A stretch of DNA of 6,538 bases from Hellea sp. Its GTDB lineage: Bacteria; Pseudomonadota; Alphaproteobacteria; Caulobacterales; Maricaulaceae. Made by a program: the position numbers and the translations under genes. The stretch spans positions 1 to 6,538 of the forward strand of contig JAHDEU010000129.1 of assembly GCA_020628635.1 (NCBI GenBank), read 5' to 3'. Under the pieces are notes generated by a model. The model made no database searches and had not been told where the DNA came from. It saw nothing but the letters and a program-made list of their open reading frames with translations. Shown here piece by piece: positions 1-4,692 of this stretch. Position 1 is the first letter of the stretch, and each line of letters starts with the position of its first letter.

Positions 1-971
1 TCCAGCGTGCCCGGCCCGATCCAGTTGACTTCGCCCAACTCGATGATGGAGCGCAGCAGCGCGTCTCTCGGCCCGACCACGACCTGCCCCGCATCCGCGT
101 CCAGCCGCACGACATAGAGCGGGTCCGTGCCCGTATCCTGCCCCAGCCCCAGCCCGCGCCGTTGCCCGACCGTGTAATACATCACGCCGCGGTGGCGGCC
201 GAGAACGCGACCGCTCTCGTCCACGATGTCACCCGGCTTGGCGGCATGAGGCCGGACCTTTTCGATCACGTCGGTATAGCGGCCTTCCGGCACGAAGCAG
301 ATGTCCTGGCTGTCGGGCTTGGAGGAAACGGCGAGCCCCATCTCTTCCGCGAGCCGTCGCGTTTCCGTCTTGTCCATGTGACCCAGCGGGAAGCGCAGGA
401 AGTCGAGCTGTTCGCGCGTGGTGGCGAACAGGAAATAGCTCTGGTCCTTGCCGCCATCGAAAGCGCGGTGGAGCTCCGGCCCGTCGGGTCCCTCGACGCG
501 CTGGATATAGTGGCCCGTCGCCATGCAGTCCGCCCCCAGATCCTTTGCCACGTCCAGCAGGTCGCGGAACTTCACAGTCTGGTTGCAGCGCACGCAGGGA
601 ATGGGCGTTGCGCCCTTTAGGTAGGTGTCGGCGAAATCCTCGATCACCGCGTCGCGGAACTTGCTCTCGTAATCCAGCACATAGTGCGGGAAGCCGATCA
701 GCTCGCTCACCCGGCGCGCATCATAGATGTCCTGACCCGCGCAGCACGATTTGGCGGACTTCACCGCCGCCCCGTGGTCATAGAGCTGCAGCGTCACGCC
801 GATGACCTCATAGCCCTCACGGGCGAGCAGCGCGGCGCAGACGGAACTGTCCACGCCGCCGCTCATGGCGACCACGACGCGCGTGTCGGACGGGGCCTTG
901 GCGAATCCGAGACTGTTCAGCTCGGCCGTCTTGCCCGGGGTTATGGTGGCGCTCGCGCTCATGGCGGGCAT
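1..971 (-). CDS. mnmA: tRNA-specific 2-thiouridylase MnmA (3' end cut by window)
   Basis: MnmA uses ATP and a persulfide sulfur to thiolate the C2 of wobble uridine U34 in the tRNAs for Lys, Glu and Gln, in the cytoplasm. About 323 codons are visible. Family members run to roughly 360-400 residues, so the C-terminal beta-barrel end lies beyond base 1. Numbered from the ATG at 971, the PP-loop ATP-pyrophosphatase motif SGGVDSS is at residues 37-43. The catalytic cysteine region PCVRCN (C126, C129) is followed by VKF, and the second catalytic cysteine lies in DSQDICF (C225). The tRNA-binding GQRRGLGLG stretch is also present. All key residues seem intact. The start is uncertain: in-frame ATGs lie at 971 and 962, and neither has a clear Shine-Dalgarno sequence. 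It is divergent from sciP across a 276-bp control region and the frame shows no break. The identification is very secure. Confidence 0.96.
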   Translation of the reverse strand, partial: MPAMSASATITPGKTAELNSLGFAKAPSDTRVVVAMSGGVDSSVCAALLAREGYEVIGVTLQLYDHGAAVKSAKSCCAGQDIYDARRVSELIGFPHYVLDYESKFRDAVIEDFADTYLKGATPIPCVRCNQTVKFRDLLDVAKDLGADCMATGHYIQRVEGPDGPELHRAFDGGKDQSYFLFATTREQLDFLRFPLGHMDKTETRRLAEEMGLAVSSKPDSQDICFVPEGRYTDVIEKVRPHAAKPGDIVDESGRVLGRHRGVMYYTVGQRRGLGLGQDTGTDPLYVVRLDADAGQVVVGPRDALLRSIIELGEVNWIGPGTL

Positions 972-1003
972 ATAGTGAAGATGCGCCCCGCTGTCATCGC
1001 CCG

Positions 1004-1028
1004 GACTCCGCGCAAGCGACCCCGATTC
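1004..1028. promoter_or_regulatory. Pair of GANTC (CcrM-type) methylation sites
   Basis: GACTC lies at 1004-1008 and GATTC at 1024-1028, with a third site (GAATC) at 903-907 just inside mnmA. In alphaproteobacteria with CcrM, GANTC adenine methylation changes through the cell cycle and affects promoters through GcrA. Reading by eye I found no other GANTC from base 1 to 902, and the next one to the right is at 2928. Whether this organism encodes CcrM cannot be seen here, so the regulatory role is an inference from family knowledge. Confidence 0.4.
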
Positions 1029-1032
1029 AGCC

Positions 1033-1128
1033 AACAAATTCAGCCCGCTACCGGAATGGTCCACAGGACTGCGCGCTCCGTTAAGGTTAACTAACATCCA
1101 TTAATAAAGGTAAACGCCTGAATTTGTT
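1033..1128. repeat. 11-bp perfect inverted repeat around an AT-rich TTAA cluster
   Basis: AACAAATTCAG at 1033-1043 is matched in reverse complement by CTGAATTTGTT at 1118-1128, leaving 74 bases between the arms. The enclosed stretch is unusually AT-rich for this genome. It contains three TTAA motifs (1081-1084, 1087-1090, 1101-1104) with GTTAAC at 1086-1091. The arrangement lies between divergent mnmA and sciP and could be a pair of regulator sites or a long-range hairpin. No known protein is assigned to it. Confidence 0.45.
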
Positions 1129-1146
1129 ATCATTTTTACGGGCCGC

Positions 1147-1161
1147 TTAAGCCCCCTTTAA
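1147..1161 (+). promoter_or_regulatory. CtrA-type box, probable sciP promoter element
   Basis: TTAA at 1147-1150 and TTAA at 1158-1161 are separated by exactly 7 bases (GCCCCCT), which matches the CtrA consensus TTAA-N7-TTAA. At CtrA-activated promoters this box covers the -35 region. A weak -10 candidate falls near CTAGAC at 1172-1177, so transcription would start roughly at 1180-1190, about 60 bases before sciP. In Caulobacter sciP is itself a CtrA-dependent gene, which fits. The site is read from the sequence. Its use by CtrA is inferred. Confidence 0.65.
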
Positions 1162-1247
1162 GACCCCCCGCCTAGACAGCTCTCAATAACGACAGCTCCA
1201 CTGACGCGGTGGGACGCCGAGCGGAGCGCAAAAGGGCAAGGGTAGCT

Positions 1248-1520
1248 ATGTCTGAGAGAGTGAGAAAACGCGAACATGTGGTCATCGGACCGGAAGGGAC
1301 GCCGCTGACGCTGGCCGACCTGCCCAAGCCCAATACGGTGCGCTGGGTCATCCGCCGCAAGGCCGAGGTCGTCGCCGCCGTGCGCGGCGGCCTGCTGACG
1401 CTGGAGAGCGCCTGCGACCGCTACGGCCTGTCCTCCGAGGAGTTCATGTCCTGGCAGCGCAGCATCGAGAGCCACGGCATCAGCGGACTGCGCACGACGC
1501 GCATCCAGCAATACCGCTAG
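1248..1520 (+). CDS. sciP: CtrA inhibitor SciP (DUF1153), cell-cycle regulator
   Basis: SciP is a small helix-turn-helix protein. In Caulobacter it binds CtrA, blocks CtrA from recruiting RNA polymerase, and limits CtrA-activated transcription in the swarmer (G1) stage. The predicted protein has 90 residues, the usual size. The family core is complete: GPEGTPLTLADLP (14-26), RWVIRRKAEVVAAVRGGLL (32-50), the helix-turn-helix part through ACDRYGLSSEEFMSWQRSI (54-72), and the invariant end TRIQQYR (84-90). The ATG at 1248 was preferred, with the purine run AAGGGCAAGGG upstream. An in-frame GTG at 1209 would add 13 residues of poor similarity. A perfect CtrA box lies about 90 bases upstream, which suggests the feedback loop known from Caulobacter. 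The stop lies one base from the convergent hemW stop, so the two 3' ends share no spacer. Family assignment is very secure. The role in this organism is by homology. Confidence 0.95.
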   Translation: MSERVRKREHVVIGPEGTPLTLADLPKPNTVRWVIRRKAEVVAAVRGGLLTLESACDRYGLSSEEFMSWQRSIESHGISGLRTTRIQQYR

Positions 1521-1521
1521 G

Positions 1522-2676
1522 TCAGATCAATATGGCGCGCGTGAGCGCGTCGAGCAGCAGGCGGCCCCGCGGGGTCGCCTTTACTGTTTGTGGCCCCGAG
1601 CTTCTTGAAATGAGCTCCAGCAGACCGTCCTTGAACAGGTAGTCCGGGATGATCCGTGTCTCGCCCGCGATCGCGGACAGGCGCTCTGGCGAAATGCCCT
1701 CCACAGTGCGCAGCCCCATCATGACATATTCGGACGCGGCGTCCGTCGGTGAGAGCGGCTCGGTGCGCATCGCCGTGCCTTCACTGTCGACTGCCGCGAT
1801 GTAGTCTCTGGGCCGCAGCGGCGTTTCCGTCGCGAGGCGCACTCCGCCCTGCCACAGCCGCCCATGCGCACCCGGCCCGACGCCGACATAATCGCGCCCG
1901 CGCCAATAGGCGAGATTGTGCTGCGAGCGGTGTCCGGGCAGCGCGAAATTGCTGACCTCGTAATGCTCGAACCCGGCCGCCGAGAGCCGCGCGTCGATAG
2001 CCTCGAAATCGGACGCGCTTTGGTGCTCCCCGGCAGCGAGGTCTGCCCCGCGCGCTTCGGCTCGCGCAAAGGCCGTGCCCGGCTCGACCGTGAGCTGGTA
2101 GGTCGAGATGTGCTGCACGCCGAGCGCGAGCAGCGTGTCGAGGTCGCGGGTGAGCCTGCCCTCCCCTTCGCCCGCCACGCCGAAGATCAGGTCCGCCGAC
2201 ACGCTCGGGATCGTCGCGACCGACTGCGCGATGGCATCCCTTGCACGCACCCCGTCATGGTCGCGGCCGAGCTGGGTGAGCACCGCGTCGTCGAAGCTCT
2301 GCACGCCGATTGACAGCCGGGTGATGCCGGCGGCGCGCCAGTCATCGAGACGTGCTTGGGTGATGTCGTTTGGGTTGGCCTCCAGCGCGATCTCGGCGCG
2401 GTGCGGCACGTCCCACAATTCGCGGATCGTGCCGAGCAGCGCGCCCAGCTGCGGGCGGCTCAGCAGGCTCGGCGTGCCGCCGCCGAAATGCACCGAGCCT
2501 ATCCCGCGCTCGTCCGTCAGCACGCGCCAGCTGCGCAGGTCCGCCACCATGGCGTCCACCAGCGCCGCCGCTTCCCCCGCGCGCTTGTCCAGATGGACGT
2601 TGAAATCGCAATAGGGGCAGATGCGCGCGCAATAGGGCCAGTGGAGATAGACCGCGAGCGGCTCGCTATTGTCCAT
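1522..2676 (-). CDS. hemW: Heme chaperone HemW (radical SAM, formerly HemN-like)
   Basis: HemW is a radical-SAM family protein that binds heme and passes it to membrane-associated targets. It resembles the anaerobic coproporphyrinogen III dehydrogenase HemN but generally lacks that activity. The protein has 384 residues, typical for HemW and shorter than HemN (about 450). The [4Fe-4S] motif CX3CX2C is C16, C20, C23 in HWPYCARICPYCDF. The SAM-binding GGGTPS is at 65-70. SIGVQSFDD, HYEVSNFALPG, HNLAYWRG and GVGPGAHG follow in the HemW order, and a C-terminal HemW domain completes it. The frame stays open upstream to 3117, but that part lies in rdgB out of frame and shows no HemW similarity. The start is therefore the ATG at 2674-2676, immediately before the conserved core. 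It overlaps the rdgB end by 11 bases, which suggests translational coupling. The stop is 1 base from that of sciP. Confidence 0.95.
   Translation of the reverse strand: MDNSEPLAVYLHWPYCARICPYCDFNVHLDKRAGEAAALVDAMVADLRSWRVLTDERGIGSVHFGGGTPSLLSRPQLGALLGTIRELWDVPHRAEIALEANPNDITQARLDDWRAAGITRLSIGVQSFDDAVLTQLGRDHDGVRARDAIAQSVATIPSVSADLIFGVAGEGEGRLTRDLDTLLALGVQHISTYQLTVEPGTAFARAEARGADLAAGEHQSASDFEAIDARLSAAGFEHYEVSNFALPGHRSQHNLAYWRGRDYVGVGPGAHGRLWQGGVRLATETPLRPRDYIAAVDSEGTAMRTEPLSPTDAASEYVMMGLRTVEGISPERLSAIAGETRIIPDYLFKDGLLELISRSSGPQTVKATPRGRLLLDALTRAILI
1561..1578 (+). terminator. Weak stem-loop after sciP, inside hemW 3' end
   Basis: GCGGCCC and GGGTCGC form a 7-bp stem (one G-T pair) with a 4-base loop, followed on the plus strand by CTTTACTGTTT. 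It lies 40 bases past the sciP stop and is the only terminator-like structure seen for that gene. The T-run is interrupted and the bases also encode the conserved C-terminus of HemW, so the fold may be coincidental. Confidence 0.2.
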
Positions 2677-3289
2677 CTGGAAACTGGTCGGCGAGGAATT
2701 TGGCAAAGGCGTCGGCGCGGTGGCTGATGGCGTGCTTCTCGTCCGGGTCGATCTCGGCGAATGTCTCCGCGTCGCCGACCCGTTGGAAGATAGGGTCGTA
2801 GCCAAAGCCCCGATCGCCCCGGGGCGGCCAGACGATGTGGCCGTGGACATCGCCCTCATAGACCGTGGACGTCCCATCCGGCCAGGCGAGGCAGAGTGCG
2901 CAGACGAAGCGCGCGCCGCGATCCTCGGAATCGCCCAGCTCCGTATGCACGCGCTGCATGGCCCGCATAAAATCGCGGTTGCCGTGCTCGTCCTCCGCCC
3001 AGTTCGCGGCATAGATGCCGGGCTGGCCGTCCAGCGCGAAGATTTCGATCCCGCTATCGTCCGACAATGCGGGCATGTCCGCCGCCTTGGCCGCCGGCAG
3101 CGCCTTGAGCCGCGCATTGCCCGCGAAGCTGTGTTCCGTCTCGTCCGGCACGGGCAGGGACAGCTCGGCCGCGCTGACTGTGCTCAGCCCGAACGGCTCC
3201 AGCAGGGCTCGTATCTCCCGCACCTTGCCCTCATTGTGGGAGGCAACGACGATCGACATGCCGGGCCGGAGAGTGTGCTGCTTGCTCAT
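2666..3289 (-). CDS. rdgB: dITP/XTP pyrophosphatase (RdgB/HAM1 family)
   Basis: This enzyme hydrolyses non-canonical purine nucleoside triphosphates (dITP, XTP, ITP) to the monophosphate and pyrophosphate, keeping deaminated bases out of DNA and RNA. The protein has 207 residues, the normal length. The nucleotide-binding SHNEGK is at residues 17-22. The acidic loop LSDDSGIEIFALDGQPGIY carries the expected catalytic aspartate. GDRGFGYDPIF and the C-terminal EKHAISHRADA complete the signature set. ATG at 3289 is used. An in-frame ATG at 3259 (residue 11) would still keep every motif, and neither start has an obvious ribosome binding site. It is the first gene of an rdgB-hemW pair. In many relatives rph lies directly upstream on the same strand, but here three opposite-strand genes intervene. 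Its promoter should therefore lie in the 90-bp spacer shared with the divergent DUF2975 gene. Confidence 0.95.
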   Translation of the reverse strand: MSKQHTLRPGMSIVVASHNEGKVREIRALLEPFGLSTVSAAELSLPVPDETEHSFAGNARLKALPAAKAADMPALSDDSGIEIFALDGQPGIYAANWAEDEHGNRDFMRAMQRVHTELGDSEDRGARFVCALCLAWPDGTSTVYEGDVHGHIVWPPRGDRGFGYDPIFQRVGDAETFAEIDPDEKHAISHRADAFAKFLADQFPDGQ

Positions 3290-3354
3290 GGTCGCGGGTT
3301 AGGCGCGCGCTCACCATCTGGCAACCGCATGCCGAAGTCCGGCCTTGCAGTCTG

Positions 3355-3379
3355 CGCCTTATTGATTACCAATAAGGCG
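3355..3379. promoter_or_regulatory. Perfect 10-bp palindrome (operator or RBS-masking hairpin)
   Basis: CGCCTTATTG (3355-3364) and CAATAAGGCG (3370-3379) are exact reverse complements separated by ATTAC. The right arm ends at the base before the proposed ATG of the DUF2975 gene and contains the only AAGG that could serve as a ribosome binding site. Two readings fit: a dimeric-regulator operator, plausibly for the HTH protein encoded two genes on, or an mRNA hairpin that hides the start. It also lies in the rdgB upstream region. There is no T-run, so a terminator is unlikely. Confidence 0.6.
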
Positions 3380-3913
3380 ATGGACGCAGCCGCCTCTTCG
3401 AAACCCAAAGTCGCCTCGCGCGGGCTGATGCTGTTCCTGCGCGTGGTGCAGGCCTTCATCGCGGCGGGCATGGTCGCGTCGCTGTTGATCGGCTGCGTGT
3501 TCCTGTTCGACAACCCGCTGCGCGAGCAGATCATGGCCGATGCCGACGGCGACTGGATGGCGCGCCGCCTGTTTCTGCTGGGCCTGATCGGCGCGGTCGT
3601 CGCGGCCGCCTGGTTCTACATCGTCACCATGATCATCCGGCTGGTCAGGACAGTCCAGCAGGGTGATCCGTTCGTGGAAGCCAACATCTCCCGCCTGCGC
3701 ACCATGTGGATCGTGCTGGCCCTGACCGAGGTCTTCCGCATCATCGCCCATGCGGCTGCCGGCATCGCCGTGTCGCCCAACAAGGTCAGCCAGGCCGAAA
3801 CCGGGTTCGACATCCAGCTGCCCACCATCTTCCTGGTCGTCATCATCGCCGTGCTGTCCGAGGCCTTCCGCCTCGGCGTCGAGATGCGCCGCGATGCGGA
3901 ACTGACAATCTAA
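3380..3913 (+). CDS. DUF2975 family four-helix membrane protein
   Basis: This is an inner-membrane protein of unknown function, recognised as DUF2975 by its layout and by its usual partner. The 177 residues hold four hydrophobic segments at about 15-43, 63-88, 108-130 and 147-165. After the second segment comes the family signature GDPFVEANISRLR (95-107), and the protein ends in a short charged tail, MRRDAELTI, as is typical. There are no catalytic motifs. ATG at 3380 is chosen because it directly precedes the hydrophobic core and follows the palindrome. An in-frame ATG at 3329 would add 17 residues and place the palindrome inside the gene. The open frame further upstream (to 2669) runs antisense to rdgB and is not credible. 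One base separates its stop from the HTH gene, so the two are surely cotranscribed. In Firmicutes and proteobacteria DUF2975 proteins often accompany YozG-like regulators. What the pair senses or does is not established. Confidence 0.85.
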   Translation: MDAAASSKPKVASRGLMLFLRVVQAFIAAGMVASLLIGCVFLFDNPLREQIMADADGDWMARRLFLLGLIGAVVAAAWFYIVTMIIRLVRTVQQGDPFVEANISRLRTMWIVLALTEVFRIIAHAAAGIAVSPNKVSQAETGFDIQLPTIFLVVIIAVLSEAFRLGVEMRRDAELTI

Positions 3914-3914
3914 C

Positions 3915-4127
3915 ATGTCCATCCGCGTCAACCTCGACCGCGTCCTCGTGGACCGCAAGATGAGCCTGACCGAGCTCGCCGAACGCGTGGGGATCACGCT
4001 GGCGAACCTGTCGATCCTGAAGACGGGCAAGGCGCGGGCGGTGCGGTTTTCGACGCTGGATGCGTTGTGCAGAGAACTCCAATGTCAGCCCGCCGATATT
4101 CTCGAATACGAGGAGGACGAGGGTTAG
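3915..4127 (+). CDS. YozG-like HTH (Cro/CI, XRE family) transcriptional regulator
   Basis: This is a 70-residue cytoplasmic DNA-binding protein made almost entirely of one helix-turn-helix domain. The recognition part is at about 17-40, SLTELAERVGITLANLSILK followed by TGKA. It is followed by the family hallmark RFSTLDALCRELQCQPADIL (44-63) and an acidic tail, EYEEDEG. This is the YozG-type small XRE group (HTH_26-like), commonly found right after a DUF2975 gene. The spacing here is one base (TAA at 3911-3913, ATG at 3915), so translation is probably coupled. It is likely to control its own operon, and the perfect palindrome before the DUF2975 start is the obvious candidate operator. That link is inferred from position only. 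It has no effector domain, so any signal would have to come through the membrane partner or through its own abundance. Confidence 0.9.
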   Translation: MSIRVNLDRVLVDRKMSLTELAERVGITLANLSILKTGKARAVRFSTLDALCRELQCQPADILEYEEDEG

Positions 4128-4158
4128 GGCTGGGTGAGACCGCTTGCGCGGGCTCTAA

Positions 4159-4226
4159 GTCGTTATCCCCCTCCGACCTCGCTCGCTGCGCTCACGAGCC
4201 CACCTCCCCCTTGCGGGGGAGGAACT
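4159..4226. repeat. Left REP-like inverted-repeat arm with 8-bp hairpin
   Basis: The outer block 4166-4182 (TCCCCCTCCGACCTCGC) and inner block 4202-4226 are both matched without error, in reverse complement, by the right arm at 4605-4669. GTCG at 4159-4162 also recurs. The inner block is itself a hairpin: CCTCCCCC (4203-4210), loop TTGC, GGGGGAGG (4215-4222). The middle part (4183-4201) differs between the arms. Hairpins built from CCTCCCCC/GGGGGAGG blocks resemble intergenic REP elements of alphaproteobacteria. The right stem half doubles as the ribosome binding site of the enclosed gene. Confidence 0.8.
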
Positions 4227-4230
4227 AAGA

Positions 4231-4644
4231 TTGGGAGGAATGGACGACGTTCCACTCCACAGCCGCGCGACGGAACGCGCAAAGAGTCATTCGAAGCGAC
4301 TTCGCTCCGATATGTCGGATGAGGAACGACTTCTCTGGGCGGAACTGAAACACTTCCGACAGAACGGATGGGCGTTCCGCAAACAGGCCGCAATTGGTCC
4401 CTACATCGCCGACTTCCTCTGCCGCAAAGCAATGCTTATCGTTGAAGTAGACGGGCGACTCCACGATCATCCAGATCAAATCTGGAGAGACACCGCGCGG
4501 ACAGCCTATCTCGAGAGGTACGGCTACCGCGTCATCCGCTTCGCCGCCCACGAGATATGGTCCCATATGGACTCTGTCGTCCAAGGCATAGAACACGCCC
4601 TTCAAGTTCCTCCCCCGCAAGGGGGAGGTCGCCGACGCGCATAG
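4231..4644 (+). CDS. DUF559 domain protein (Vsr-like, PD-(D/E)XK nuclease fold)
   Basis: DUF559 proteins are small and share the fold of Vsr and other PD-(D/E)XK endonucleases. Activity has not been established for most of them. The 137-residue protein shows the family pattern: basic N-terminus, SDEERLLW (29-36), FRKQAAIGPYIADF (49-62), LIVEVDG (69-75), R..YLERYGYRVIRF (90-104). D61 with E72 and D74 are the likely metal-binding acidic residues. TTG at 4231 is chosen because GGGGGAGG (4215-4222) lies 8 bases upstream, an ideal spacing. The ATG at 4240 has GGAGG only 1 base away. Homologous sequence should end near residue 124. The final residues, VPPPQGGGRRRA, are encoded by the right repeat arm, so the natural C-terminus seems to have been replaced or extended by repeat sequence. 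The G+C content is visibly lower than in neighbouring genes. It converges on rph, whose stop lies 49 bases away. Confidence 0.88.
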   Translation: MGGMDDVPLHSRATERAKSHSKRLRSDMSDEERLLWAELKHFRQNGWAFRKQAAIGPYIADFLCRKAMLIVEVDGRLHDHPDQIWRDTARTAYLERYGYRVIRFAAHEIWSHMDSVVQGIEHALQVPPPQGGGRRRA

Positions 4645-4669
4645 CGCGAGGTCGGAGGGGGACACCGAC
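4605..4669. repeat. Right REP-like inverted-repeat arm with 8-bp hairpin
   Basis: This arm is the reverse complement of the left arm. The 25-base block 4605-4629 pairs perfectly with 4202-4226, and 4646-4662 pairs with 4166-4182. The internal hairpin is CCTCCCCC (4609-4616), loop GCAA, GGGGGAGG (4621-4628). The first 40 bases are also the last codons of the DUF559 gene. The rest fills the spacer before the convergent rph stop. Transcripts reading through both arms could form a long stem around the gene. Confidence 0.8.
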
Positions 4670-4692
4670 AATATGCCGCGCGCCGCGCGCCC

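Larger units (their letters stand above)
4159..4669. mobile_element. Putative REP-bounded DUF559 unit (possible non-autonomous or novel element)
   Basis: About 510 bp are delimited by inverted copies of a REP-like element and enclose one DUF559 gene. Two sampled stretches inside the gene (4321-4380 and 4441-4500) are about 57-58% G+C by hand count, against about 70% for 3841-3900 just upstream. The unit lies between rph and rdgB, genes that are often adjacent in relatives. No target-site duplication is visible: the flanks outside the repeats (CTCTAA on the left, ATATGC on the right) do not match. There is no transposase. Mobility is therefore an inference from structure, composition and location. 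Confidence 0.4.

Noticed and set aside
1057..1065. DnaA-like box TGGTCCACA
   Set aside because: One base off the Caulobacter G-box TGATCCACA, but a single isolated near-match next to no replication gene is not enough to claim a site.
162..1094. Plus-strand frames across mnmA (152, 86 and 136 codons)
   Set aside because: They are antisense to a clear mnmA and have no domain or ribosome binding site support.
1522..3117. A 531-codon minus-strand open frame covering hemW and much of rdgB
   Set aside because: Only the part from 2676 down is HemW. The upstream part is rdgB read in a wrong frame and has the low-complexity Arg/Ser/Thr-rich look of shadow frames in GC-rich DNA.
2669..3379. N-terminal extension of the DUF2975 frame back to 2669
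   Set aside because: It is antisense to rdgB, has no recognisable domain, and the family core starts only after 3380.
3359..4030. 223-codon minus-strand frame opposite the DUF2975 and HTH genes
   Set aside because: It is rich in Asp, His and Gln with no motif, and overlaps two well-supported genes. It is a shadow frame.
4140..4151. Small stem CCGC-TTGC-GCGG after the HTH gene as a terminator
   Set aside because: Only 4 bp of stem and no T-run. Too weak to call.
4202..4629. The inverted hairpins as a CRISPR or classical insertion sequence
   Set aside because: There are only two copies, in inverted orientation, with no spacer array, no transposase and no visible target-site duplication.
4225..4671. 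148-codon minus-strand frame opposite DUF559
   Set aside because: The plus strand encodes the recognised DUF559 motifs. The reverse frame shows none and runs through both repeat arms.
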